Assembly: GCA_937982065.1 (NCBI GenBank)
Contig: CALJMO010000036.1
Span: 37,736-101,735 of the forward strand
Length of the DNA stretch: 64,000 nt
From: an uncultured Collinsella sp.
GTDB taxonomy: Bacteria > Actinomycetota > Coriobacteriia > Coriobacteriales > Coriobacteriaceae
Direction of reading: 5' to 3'
Shown one piece after another: positions 45,860 through 53,121 of the stretch. The first letter of the stretch is position 1, and the number at the start of each line of letters is the position of its first letter. The notes under the pieces were generated by a model. The model saw nothing but the letters and a program-made list of their open reading frames with translations. It did no database searches and had not been told where the DNA came from. The position numbers and the translations under genes were made by a program.

Positions 45860-46304
45860 GGCGAGAGCGACTTCGGAGCGGTTCGCCCCCGCCGCAGGCG
45901 GCAAGATGATTCCGTGCAACGGAATCCATATCTTGCCCGCACGGAGCGAGCCACTTGCCAGGGGCAACGCGAGCCCGGGCGGGTGAGCGCCGGCTGAGCC
46001 GACGCCGAGGAGACACGACCCTGGGGAGCGTCGTACGACGGCGCTCGGCGACCCGGCGCGAGAGGCCCCGCCCGGCGACCACGGCGGAGCGATGGCGACT
46101 TCCGGAAGCCATCGAGCGCAGCCGTTCGGCGGGCGGGGCCGGCGTGAGCGGAGGCGGACGAAACGCGACCCATGGGGAGCGTTGCAGGGAGCCGCAGCGA
46201 GAGCGACGCCTCGCGTCGCGGGGGGCCCGCCCATGAGCGGGACCCATCGGCCGCAAGGCCGATTGCTACGCCTCGACCCTCAGGGGCGGGTCCATGGCGC
46301 GAGC
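45860..46304. other. Very G+C-rich non-coding stretch, candidate transfer-origin region
   Basis: No gene is visible in these 445 bases. The sequence is strongly G+C-rich, with partial direct repeats (ACGACCCTGGGGAGCGTCG near 46014 and CGACCCATGGGGAGCGTTG near 46167) and small hairpins such as ATCGGCC-gcaa-GGCCGAT (about 46244-46261). It separates the mobilization operon from the oppositely oriented defence pair. Confidence 0.45.
45900..45937. promoter_or_regulatory. Candidate oriT hairpin
   Basis: Two nested inverted repeats: GGCAAGAT (45900-45907) pairs with ATCTTGCC (45930-45937), and ATTCCGT (45909-45915) with ACGGAAT (45919-45925) around a three-base loop. It is an A+T-richer island inside G+C-rich DNA just past the relaxase gene, which fits an origin of transfer, but no nick site is known for this relaxase. 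Confidence 0.4.
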
Positions 46305-48074
46305 CTACAACTGCTCGTACGCCCTCTTCACCAGCTCGCCCATGAGACGCCTGCGCCTGCCGAGGAACTCCTCGTAATCGAGGTCCTCGAACCCTATGGG
46401 CAGGGCATGCTCCTCGCAGTTGCGGCGGTACTCGTCCTCCCCCAGCGAGTCGCGGTACTTCCTGACGTACTCGCTCGGGGCGTCGTCCGAGATGTAGATG
46501 TTGTTCTGGTAGTCCACGAGGGTGAAGTTGCCCCTGTTGCTACGCTGCGAGAGGTAGCCCCTGGACTTCAGGTAGTTGTCCGGGAACAGGTGGTGCTTGT
46601 CCAGCGCCTTCTTCGAGCCCGACGAGCCCATGAGCAGGAGCTGGGACAGCGGGGCCGTGCTGAACAGTGCCTTGGTACCGAGCACAACCTGAGCCGCGAC
46701 GAAGCCCCACCAGGTCGGACCCGTCGCCTCGTTTGCATCGAGGGAGCTGGGCAGCGAAATGGAGAAATAATCGTCCGTCATGATGGCGGCAAGCCTACGG
46801 TCGAAGTACGCCTGGAACTCGTCGGCAGTATCAAGGCGCAAGACGTCGTTAAGCTGCTGCTCGAACTCGGATTCGAAGGACCCCACATAGAGCCCCGTTA
46901 TGGCTGCGGCGAAATACCAGCGTCGCACGAGCCTGCGCACAGCCAGCGGCTCCATGTCGAACTCATAGCGCCCGATAAGGTAGAACGCATAGCAGAACAT
47001 GAGCGCGTTGCCCGACCCCACCTGGTCGGAGCAGACGTAGCCCGCCTCCGCCAGCGTGTTGATGAAGGCATGCCAGTTGTTCAAGTCAAGCACGAGATCG
47101 AGGGCGCGACCGAACGTGGCAAAGTTCTCGGCTCGCGTCTCGAGCGTCGTTTCCTTTGTCTTGAGATCTCGCCCGCGAAGAATCTGGTAGGCATAACGCA
47201 GGCGACCCCTCTTGAACCCCACGCCCACCGTGGCGCGAATGATATGCGTCGGCGAGACGGTCATGAGCGGGTTGTACGAGGTGCCCTTTGCGGGCGCATG
47301 GCTCATGGCGCAGAACTCCTCTATACGTTCCCTCATGGCAGGTTCGTAGACCGAAAGCAGGGTCATGATGAAGTCATCCTGCTTAAGCGCCTGCCCTTGC
47401 GAGTTCACACGCACAAAGATGTCCGATACGGTCTCCTCGTCAGCCGATTCGGAAATCTCCAGCGTCGGCAGAAGATAACGCTCAAGCCCGAGTAATGCGT
47501 TGAGCCCGCTCTCGACAGCATCCTCGCCGTCATCGTCGAGTTCGGGTTCTCCCTTTTTGGCATTCGCCTCGTTAAGGCGCTTGATGAACGCCCTGCGATA
47601 GGCGCTCAGCTTGTTGTCGTGGTTCGCCGCGAAGGCCTCGGATACGTCCGGCACATAGCGCGAATCCTTCTCGGTCGAGGCGTCGGCATTCTTGAATGAG
47701 CGTGCGATGGGGTCGTAGGCGACCTTCACCGTTCGCTCCCTGAAGTTCTTGTCTCGCACGGGTACGCCGTACAGAGAGCTCAAGAGGGCAGTGAGCCTCT
47801 GCTGTCCGTCGATGACAAGGGACTTGGGGACGGTATACACCTTTTGGTTCGAGCCTATGGCAGACCTCTTGCCCGCATCATCGCTCGGAGAGTCCCACAA
47901 CATCACATAGCCGATAGGGTATCCGCGGAGCATGGAATCAAGCAGATCACGGACCTTTTCGTTTCCCCACACGAAGGGTCGTTGCAGGTCGGGCAGGCCG
48001 ATCTTGCCCGTCTGAACATCCTTCAGGATGTTACCAACCTCCAGCGATATGGGGTTATAGATGGAGTTTGGCAC
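46305..48074 (-). CDS. DUF262 / HNH-domain protein (GmrSD-like)
   Basis: A 589-residue protein. The N-terminal DUF262 domain starts near LEVGNILKDVQTGKIGLPDLQRPFVW and carries the ParB-like nucleotide motif VIDGQQRLTALL (DGQQR at 89-93). The C-terminal part has a DUF1524-like His-Me nuclease motif, KKALDKHHLFPDNYL (about residue 490) with NRGNFTLVD. Proteins of this build (GmrSD, SspE, BrxU) cut or nick phage DNA, some only when it is modified. The start is GTG, overlapping the methylase gene stop by one base (TAGTG), so the two are coupled. It probably restricts incoming DNA together with, or as backup to, the MmeI-like enzyme. Confidence 0.85.
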   Translation of the reverse strand: MPNSIYNPISLEVGNILKDVQTGKIGLPDLQRPFVWGNEKVRDLLDSMLRGYPIGYVMLWDSPSDDAGKRSAIGSNQKVYTVPKSLVIDGQQRLTALLSSLYGVPVRDKNFRERTVKVAYDPIARSFKNADASTEKDSRYVPDVSEAFAANHDNKLSAYRRAFIKRLNEANAKKGEPELDDDGEDAVESGLNALLGLERYLLPTLEISESADEETVSDIFVRVNSQGQALKQDDFIMTLLSVYEPAMRERIEEFCAMSHAPAKGTSYNPLMTVSPTHIIRATVGVGFKRGRLRYAYQILRGRDLKTKETTLETRAENFATFGRALDLVLDLNNWHAFINTLAEAGYVCSDQVGSGNALMFCYAFYLIGRYEFDMEPLAVRRLVRRWYFAAAITGLYVGSFESEFEQQLNDVLRLDTADEFQAYFDRRLAAIMTDDYFSISLPSSLDANEATGPTWWGFVAAQVVLGTKALFSTAPLSQLLLMGSSGSKKALDKHHLFPDNYLKSRGYLSQRSNRGNFTLVDYQNNIYISDDAPSEYVRKYRDSLGEDEYRRNCEEHALPIGFEDLDYEEFLGRRRRLMGELVKRAYEQL

Positions 48075-50902
48075 TATAGTTCACCGACCTTCTTGGCGTA
48101 CAGGTTGAAAAGATGGGCGACTATCTTCTCCTCGTCCCCACCGAAGCCGACGCCATAGGCGGCTTCGACGGCGGCGTCGAGCGCCTTGTGCGCTGTCATC
48201 AGCTCGGGGAAGAACGTCTCGTTCTTGGGATCGTACATATCCGCGAGCGTCGCACCTTCTTGGGCATCCCGGGCGTCGAGCACGGCTTGGGCGCAGCGTT
48301 CAACCTCGTTCCTTTGCTCTTCACTGGGCTCGGGCCAGACGAAGTTGTTGTAGACGATTCCGCCGGAATAGCGGTAATCGGATTTGAGCCGCCCCGCGAC
48401 CGTGCGCATCCATGCGTTGTGGAGCTGTGACTGAAGGACGCCAAAGTGATAGAGCGTCGCATTGGGTATTAGAAACACCAAGTCACTGCACAACGTCTCA
48501 GACCCGACAAACCCCATAGGGATATACCTTCTACGCTCTGACGAGACTTTGGGGACAATGATGGCAGTCGAATTAGGAATGATTTCGGTACCGAAATGGT
48601 TCGGCCTCTCGGCTGCTTTCAAGGTCTGCTTCCTCGAGCTACTCAGGCGATAGTTTCTAACGTTCTCGATTCTCTCCCTACAACAAGGAAGGCCCTTGAG
48701 ATCGGCCCACGAAGCCTCCCCCAACCACAGGCACCATCTCTCAATACCCCGTATGAACTCCTGCGATCCAAGCCATTTATGAAAGTACTTCTCAGCCGCG
48801 GGCTCTTTCGAAAGGAACGCCGCCTTCTCCTCCGGTGTGAACAGATAGTTGCCGCCATCAATCGGTTGAGAGCCGATACCGATAGCGGGCACGTCCGACA
48901 AAGGCTTGCTTCTGTTCCAGATGAAAGCGTCGGGCGCGTTCTTCAGATAGGCGTTGAGCCGAGGAACGGCAATCCGGTCTTCGTCAGAATCGGGCGTCGC
49001 ATGATAGAAGAGCGTCTTGTTCCCCGCTTCGCGGGAGAACCCGACGATGATGCAGAACACGTGTGCCTTGTCCGCCGCCTCGTTGTCCCAGCGGAAGGTG
49101 TTGTGTGCGAAATCGATATGGATGCCCATGTCATGCAGGGGTTTCCAGAGGTTGGCGACCTGCTCGCCCTGACATATCGAGTTGGTAGAGACCAGGGCGC
49201 AGCGCGTGCGCTTTCCCTGCGTGAACCTCGCGGCCTTCATGTACCAGGCCCCGCAGTAGTCGATGTTGCCCGCGTTCTTCGCTCCATCGAAGACCTCAAG
49301 GAGCTCTGCCTTCTGCTCCTTGGATTGGTTGCGAGCACCCAGGAACGGCGGGTTGCCCACAAGATAAGTAAGGTCATCGGGGAACACCTCGGACCAATCG
49401 GTCTTGAGGGCGTTGCCCTCATGAAGGTTGCTGAGGCTCCTGAGCGGCAGGAAGTCGAAGTCATAACCGACGTATATCTCCTGCGTCTTTCGGAGCATCT
49501 GCTCCTCGGTGATCCAAAGGGCGGTCTTGGCGACCGAGACGGCGAAGTCGTTAATCTCGATGCCGTACAGTTGATCGAGAGAAACGCGGACGGGGCTGTC
49601 CTGCGCAATGACGAGGGACGTCTGCCCCGCGTTGCCGGTCTCCTCGCTGAGCTCGTCCTCGATGATTCGGTTCTCGATGGTGCGCAGCTGCCGGTACGCC
49701 TCGGTAAGGAAGTTGCCCGAGCCGCATGCCGGGTCGCCGATGGTGATGGAGGCCACCTTGTCGTGCAGCCTCGCCAGGGCCTGCTTGCGCTTGGCAGCCG
49801 TCCTCTCGCCCTCGGCCTCGTGCAGCTCATCCCACAGCTCGTCGAGGAAGAGCGGCCTGAGGCAGCGCTCGATATTCTCGACGCTCGTGTAGTGCATGCC
49901 CCCGGCATGGCGCGTCTCGGGGTTCAGCGTGCCCTCGAACACGCCGCCGAAGATGACGCCCGAGATCTCGCGCCAGTCGAAGTCCTGGGACGCGTCGGTG
50001 ATGGCTTCGAGGATCTCCGGGGTCATCTGCGGGACGATGATGGAGGAGTCGGCGAACAGACCGCCGTTCACGTAGGGGAAGGCCGCGAGGTCCTCGTCCA
50101 TGTACTCGTCCCGCTTGTCCAGGGGCGTGTCGATCGCCTCGAACAGGTCCACCAGCTTGCGGCGGAGCTTGGCAGGGTCACCCTCGCAGTACCTACCGAA
50201 CGCCTGGTGCGACTGCAGGAGGTCGGCGTCCTCGGCGTAAAGTAAGAAGATGATTCGGGTGATGAGAACGTTGAGCGAACGCTGCTCCTCCTGGGCCCGC
50301 TCGTCCTTCTCCTCGATGTGATGGTACTGCTTGGCGAGGGCATCATAGAGCCTGGAGACGTAGGCCCCGGCCTCGATGGAGAGCTGCTGCTCCTTGTGCA
50401 GGCGGCTCGTCTCGTTGGAGGTCAGGAAGGACAGAAGATACAGACTGTCCGGGAGCTCTTCGAGGGAGAACTCCTGCACGGTGTCCTCGGGTCTCTCGTT
50501 GTCGAGGTCGTAGAGACGGAAGGTCCCGAAGTTGCACGTCATCACCCAGCGGGGGCGCTCGGAGTACGGCAGGTGCCGCGCGTACCACATGGCCTGCTGA
50601 AGCGGCGTCTCCATGCCGCCGTTCCTGGGTTCGGGCTTGTCGAGGTCGATGCCCCACGACTTCTGCTCGCAGAGGAAGTTGTGGTCGGAGACGAACACGT
50701 CGATGCGACGGCCTCTCACCTTCCGCTCGAAGTCAACGAAGCTGTCTATGGTGTTGGACGGGATGCCCAGGACGTTGATGAGCAGGTCGACCCAGAACTT
50801 CTGCGTGTCCTGCTGCTCGTTGTTGGAGCCTGCGGGGATGGCACCGAGGCGCTTCTTCCACCGTTTGACGAACTCCTTTGCCTCTTTCTTGCTGGCAGGC
50901 AT
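48074..50902 (-). CDS. MmeI-like (type IIL/IIG) restriction enzyme-methyltransferase
   Basis: A 942-residue single-chain enzyme. Near residues 55-75 a PD-(D/E)xK nuclease motif reads RGRRIDVFVSDHNFLCEQKSW. A helical connector follows. The adenine methyltransferase domain has motif I (DPACGSGNFLTEAY, ~390) and motif IV (VGNPPFLGARN, ~515). The C-terminal ~300 residues resemble a target-recognition domain (RERIENVRNYR..., HFGVLQSQLHNAWMRTVAGRLKSDYRYSG...NFVWPEP). MmeI-type enzymes modify one strand as sole protection and cut ~20 bases away. GGAGG precedes the ATG. It could also be a methylase of a BREX-like system, but no other such genes are near. Confidence 0.85.
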   Translation of the reverse strand: MPASKKEAKEFVKRWKKRLGAIPAGSNNEQQDTQKFWVDLLINVLGIPSNTIDSFVDFERKVRGRRIDVFVSDHNFLCEQKSWGIDLDKPEPRNGGMETPLQQAMWYARHLPYSERPRWVMTCNFGTFRLYDLDNERPEDTVQEFSLEELPDSLYLLSFLTSNETSRLHKEQQLSIEAGAYVSRLYDALAKQYHHIEEKDERAQEEQRSLNVLITRIIFLLYAEDADLLQSHQAFGRYCEGDPAKLRRKLVDLFEAIDTPLDKRDEYMDEDLAAFPYVNGGLFADSSIIVPQMTPEILEAITDASQDFDWREISGVIFGGVFEGTLNPETRHAGGMHYTSVENIERCLRPLFLDELWDELHEAEGERTAAKRKQALARLHDKVASITIGDPACGSGNFLTEAYRQLRTIENRIIEDELSEETGNAGQTSLVIAQDSPVRVSLDQLYGIEINDFAVSVAKTALWITEEQMLRKTQEIYVGYDFDFLPLRSLSNLHEGNALKTDWSEVFPDDLTYLVGNPPFLGARNQSKEQKAELLEVFDGAKNAGNIDYCGAWYMKAARFTQGKRTRCALVSTNSICQGEQVANLWKPLHDMGIHIDFAHNTFRWDNEAADKAHVFCIIVGFSREAGNKTLFYHATPDSDEDRIAVPRLNAYLKNAPDAFIWNRSKPLSDVPAIGIGSQPIDGGNYLFTPEEKAAFLSKEPAAEKYFHKWLGSQEFIRGIERWCLWLGEASWADLKGLPCCRERIENVRNYRLSSSRKQTLKAAERPNHFGTEIIPNSTAIIVPKVSSERRRYIPMGFVGSETLCSDLVFLIPNATLYHFGVLQSQLHNAWMRTVAGRLKSDYRYSGGIVYNNFVWPEPSEEQRNEVERCAQAVLDARDAQEGATLADMYDPKNETFFPELMTAHKALDAAVEAAYGVGFGGDEEKIVAHLFNLYAKKVGEL

Positions 50903-51204
50903 ACCGGACCTCCTGCGTCGTTGTCACTTTCGGACAATTTTAAGGGGTAAAAGCCCTCTTCCAAGCGGAAGGGCGAGTTTTCGACGGTCCACGGTGTCGC
51001 AGGGTCCCAGGCGAAACCCGAAGACGCCGGGGGCTGTTGGAAACTCGCCCATCTCACAGCAACGTCACCCTAGGTTTTCAACGCTTTCCATGGCCGAAGG
51101 GCTTCTTATAAGCCCGTAGGCTGTGGGAAGGGTTGGAAACCGGATATTTGGGTGAAATATCGGAGTGAAATATGTAGGCGAGCTGTTTTCATCATAGAAC
51201 TTTC

Positions 51205-51225
51205 TTTCACCCATTTTTCACCCCT
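51205..51225. promoter_or_regulatory. Candidate integrase arm-type sites, right end
   Basis: TTTCACCC and TTTTTCACCCCT stand in the same order as TTTCACCC-TTTTTACACCCCT at the left end (39183-39202), with inverted GGGTGAAA-type words nearby. Matching words at both ends of the element fit integrase arm sites. Confidence 0.45.
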
Positions 51226-51257
51226 CTATCGTCTATTTAGCCCTATCTATACAGAAG

Positions 51258-51287
51258 CAGGTCAGACGATTTATACCGTCTGACCTG
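51258..51287 (-). terminator. Terminator of tRNA-Arg
   Basis: Perfect 11-base arms CAGGTCAGACG/CGTCTGACCTG lie 11 bases past the CCA end of the tRNA, followed on the minus strand by CTTCTG. This terminator belongs to the element, unlike the ACGGCG/CGCCGT type next to the displaced tRNA ends. Confidence 0.75.
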
Positions 51288-51297
51288 TAATTTCTTC

Positions 51298-51373
51298 TGG
51301 TGCCCCCGGTGCGATTCGAACGCACGACACCCGCTTTAGGAGAGCGGTGCTCTATCCCCTGAGCTACGGAGGC
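51298..51373 (-). tRNA. tRNA-Arg (anticodon CCT)
   Basis: Seventy-six bases including an encoded CCA fold into a full cloverleaf: acceptor GCCTCCG/CGGGGGC, anticodon stem CCGCT/AGCGG with loop CTCCTAA (anticodon CCT), T-stem GTGCG/CGCAC with TTCGAAT loop. The 3' half up to the anticodon arm was supplied by the integrated element. Confidence 0.95.
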
Positions 51374-51601
51374 ATGTTGTACTAGTGTAGCAGATTTGCC
51401 CCTTGGCCATGTAGCGCATGGCCACTCATCAAGAAGGCTCTGCAGCGAATTATCGCCGTAGAGCCTTCTCAATAACGGAAAATTATAACCCAGAATAACG
51501 CAAAATAATGGGATGGGGTTTCCTCTAACCACATGTAAGGGAAATTCCATCCCGGTATTCGGCTAAAAAATGGGACAAGCTTTCCCAACTGGCGCTCAAA
51601 A
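51374..51601. other. Intergenic region with several imperfect hairpins
   Basis: No gene is visible. After the tRNA promoter region, GGGATGGGGTTTCC near 51512 can pair imperfectly with GGAAATTCCATCCC near 51540. TGGGACAAGCTTTCCCA (51570-51586) is a further near-palindrome. All share GGGA/TCCC words with the terminator that follows. Confidence 0.45.
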
Positions 51602-51647
51602 GGAAAATGCATCCCGGAATGAGAACGAATTCCGGGATGCATTTTCC
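51602..51647 (-). terminator. Terminator of the PTS operon / DUF956 gene
   Basis: A perfect 19-base stem (51602-51620 with 51629-51647, eight-base loop) holds the core ATGCATCCCGGAAT and ends in a TTTTCC tail on the minus strand, 19 bases after the DUF956 gene stop. Confidence 0.85.
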
Positions 51648-51665
51648 GCCATCTATCGCAGACGA

Positions 51666-52064
51666 CTAGTCGCCTTTGTGAAAGAGGCTTTTGATGGCAG
51701 CAGGGATGCTCTTGGCGCCCTTGGTCGTTACGTCGATAAAGTCGGGCGAACGCACGAGTCTATCCTCGTCCACGTACTTGCGCACAGCGCGCAGCGTCTC
51801 TTTGTCGTCGCGCGTCGAGAACGTAAAGTGACCGTTCTCTTTGGTAAAGATGGCGAAGCGCGTGATCTTCTTGGTGCCGCGCAAGACCTCGGCGGCAATA
51901 TAGTCGACCTCGTCCCACGGGATTTGAATATAATCCTCGGGATTGCGCTCGTTATAGTACTCAAACGCCTTATTGCCCACCATCACGTTACCGTGGCTGG
52001 TAAGCCCCATCAGGCAGGTTGCCGGCGTTGCCAGATCGACCGTGCTGTTCTGAGATTGCGCCAT
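51666..52064 (-). CDS. DUF956 family protein (ManO-like)
   Basis: A 132-residue soluble protein of the DUF956 family that accompanies mannose-family PTS operons in Gram-positive bacteria. Recognisable stretches are LMGLTSHGNVMVGNKAFEYYNERNPEDYIQIPWDEVDYIAAEVL and ITRFAIFTKENGHFTFSTRDDKETLRAVRKYV. In lactic acid bacteria ManO influences expression of the man operon. Start: ATG at 52064, with GGAGGGCGAGG upstream; the ATG at 52115 would add an unconserved N-terminus. It is the last gene of the PTS operon, 121 bases after the EIID gene, and has its own strong terminator. Confidence 0.88.
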   Translation of the reverse strand: MAQSQNSTVDLATPATCLMGLTSHGNVMVGNKAFEYYNERNPEDYIQIPWDEVDYIAAEVLRGTKKITRFAIFTKENGHFTFSTRDDKETLRAVRKYVDEDRLVRSPDFIDVTTKGAKSIPAAIKSLFHKGD

Positions 52065-52184
52065 ACGCGCCTCGCCCTCCAATAAAAACAATCGGACCGC
52101 ATCCAGTGTACCCACCGGGTGCGGTCCGTTTCAATGGCTCAAAAGCCCTTACCTAGCAACTCTCGGTCTTAAGCCGAAGCGTGC

Positions 52185-53105
52185 TTACATGAAGCCGCAG
52201 AAGCGACCGATGATGCCGACGGCGAAGAGAGCCAGGATGATGACGATCGGGCTGACCTTCTTCTTGAGGAGCTTGCAGACCAGCAGGGTCAGGCACACGG
52301 CGGCAAGGCCGGGGATGAGCTGATCGAGGTTGGCCTGAAGCGTGGTGACCTTCATCTGATCAAGGGCGGTAGCACCGACGGAGTTGTACATCGTCAGCGC
52401 TTCCTTGATACCCTCGGAACCGGAGGGCAGGCTAGCCCAGTCGATAAAGGCGCCAGCAGACTGCTTGACCGTGGAGACGATCGGGGTGAAGGAAATGGAC
52501 ACCCAGCGCTCGACCAGGGCGCCGATGATGAACATACCCAGGATGGAAGCGCCCTCGGTGACCTTGCCCATCAGACCACCGGAGAGGTCCTTGGCGATGG
52601 AGGAGCCGACCTTGTAGCCAAACTCCTGCGTGTACCACAGGAAAGCGTAACGGATGATGTTCCACGCGAAGAAGAACAGCAGCGGACCGACGATGCTGCC
52701 GGACATGGCCAGGGAAGCGCCCAGAGCGCCCAGAATCGGGCGAAGGGTGAACCAGAAGACGGGGTCACCGACGCCGGCGAGCGGGCCCATCATACCGACC
52801 TTGACGCCCTGGATGGCGACGTCGTCAATCGGGGCACCGTTGGCGCGCTCCTCCTCGAGAGCGAGGGTAACGCCAATGACGGGGGCGGAAACATAGGGGT
52901 GGGTGTTATAGAACTCCAGGTGGCGCTTAAGAGCGGCAATCTGGTCATCCTTGCTGGTGTAGAGCTTCTTGATCGCAGGGATCATTGCGAAGCACCAGCC
53001 GCCGTTCTGCATACGCTCGTAGTTCCACGAGCCCTGAAGGAACTGATGACGGAAGCAAACCTTCTTGCGGTCAGCCTTGGTGAGCTGAATCTTGTTCTCT
53101 GCCAT
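52185..53105 (-). CDS. PTS mannose/fructose/sorbose family EIID
   Basis: A 306-residue membrane subunit. The N-terminal signature reads CFRHQFLQGSWNYERMQNGGWCFAMIPAIKKLY, followed by HLEFYNTHPYVSAPVIGVTLALEEERANG and GPLAGVGDPVFWFTLRPILGALGASLA, all hallmarks of EIID. Hydrophobic segments near the C-terminus complete the channel with EIIC. Start: ATG at 53105, with AGGGGAG seven bases upstream. It is the third gene of the EIIAB-EIIC-EIID unit; 16 bases separate it from EIIC. The likely substrates are mannose and related hexoses such as glucose or glucosamine. Confidence 0.95.
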   Translation of the reverse strand: MAENKIQLTKADRKKVCFRHQFLQGSWNYERMQNGGWCFAMIPAIKKLYTSKDDQIAALKRHLEFYNTHPYVSAPVIGVTLALEEERANGAPIDDVAIQGVKVGMMGPLAGVGDPVFWFTLRPILGALGASLAMSGSIVGPLLFFFAWNIIRYAFLWYTQEFGYKVGSSIAKDLSGGLMGKVTEGASILGMFIIGALVERWVSISFTPIVSTVKQSAGAFIDWASLPSGSEGIKEALTMYNSVGATALDQMKVTTLQANLDQLIPGLAAVCLTLLVCKLLKKKVSPIVIILALFAVGIIGRFCGFM

Positions 53106-53121
53106 ATGTATCACTCCCCTC

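Larger units (their letters stand above)
50903..51297. other. Right end of the element with inverted repeats
   Basis: No gene is visible. GGGCGAGTTT (50971-50980) pairs with AAACTCGCCC (51041-51050), giving a long-looped hairpin. GTGAAATAT is repeated directly near 51152-51171. The candidate arm-type sites at 51205-51225 and the tRNA terminator at 51258-51287 follow. Confidence 0.5.
39058..51342. mobile_element. 12.3-kb integrative mobilizable element in tRNA-Arg(CCT)
   Basis: It is bounded by the direct repeat CGACACCCGCTTTAGGAG at 39058-39075 and 51325-51342. Inside, in order: tyrosine integrase, unknown gene, excisionase-like gene, DnaB-like ATPase, MobC, coupling protein and relaxase, then a restriction/defence pair on the other strand. 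The intact tRNA is rebuilt at the right end. There are no genes for a mating channel (VirB4, VirB6 and so on), so transfer would need a helper. G+C is higher in the transfer part and there is a very G+C-rich stretch after the relaxase. Confidence 0.85.

Noticed and set aside
46092..47495. Plus-strand frame of 467 codons after the relaxase
   Set aside because: Most of it is antisense to the DUF262 gene; the first 200 bases are the G+C-rich repeat stretch.
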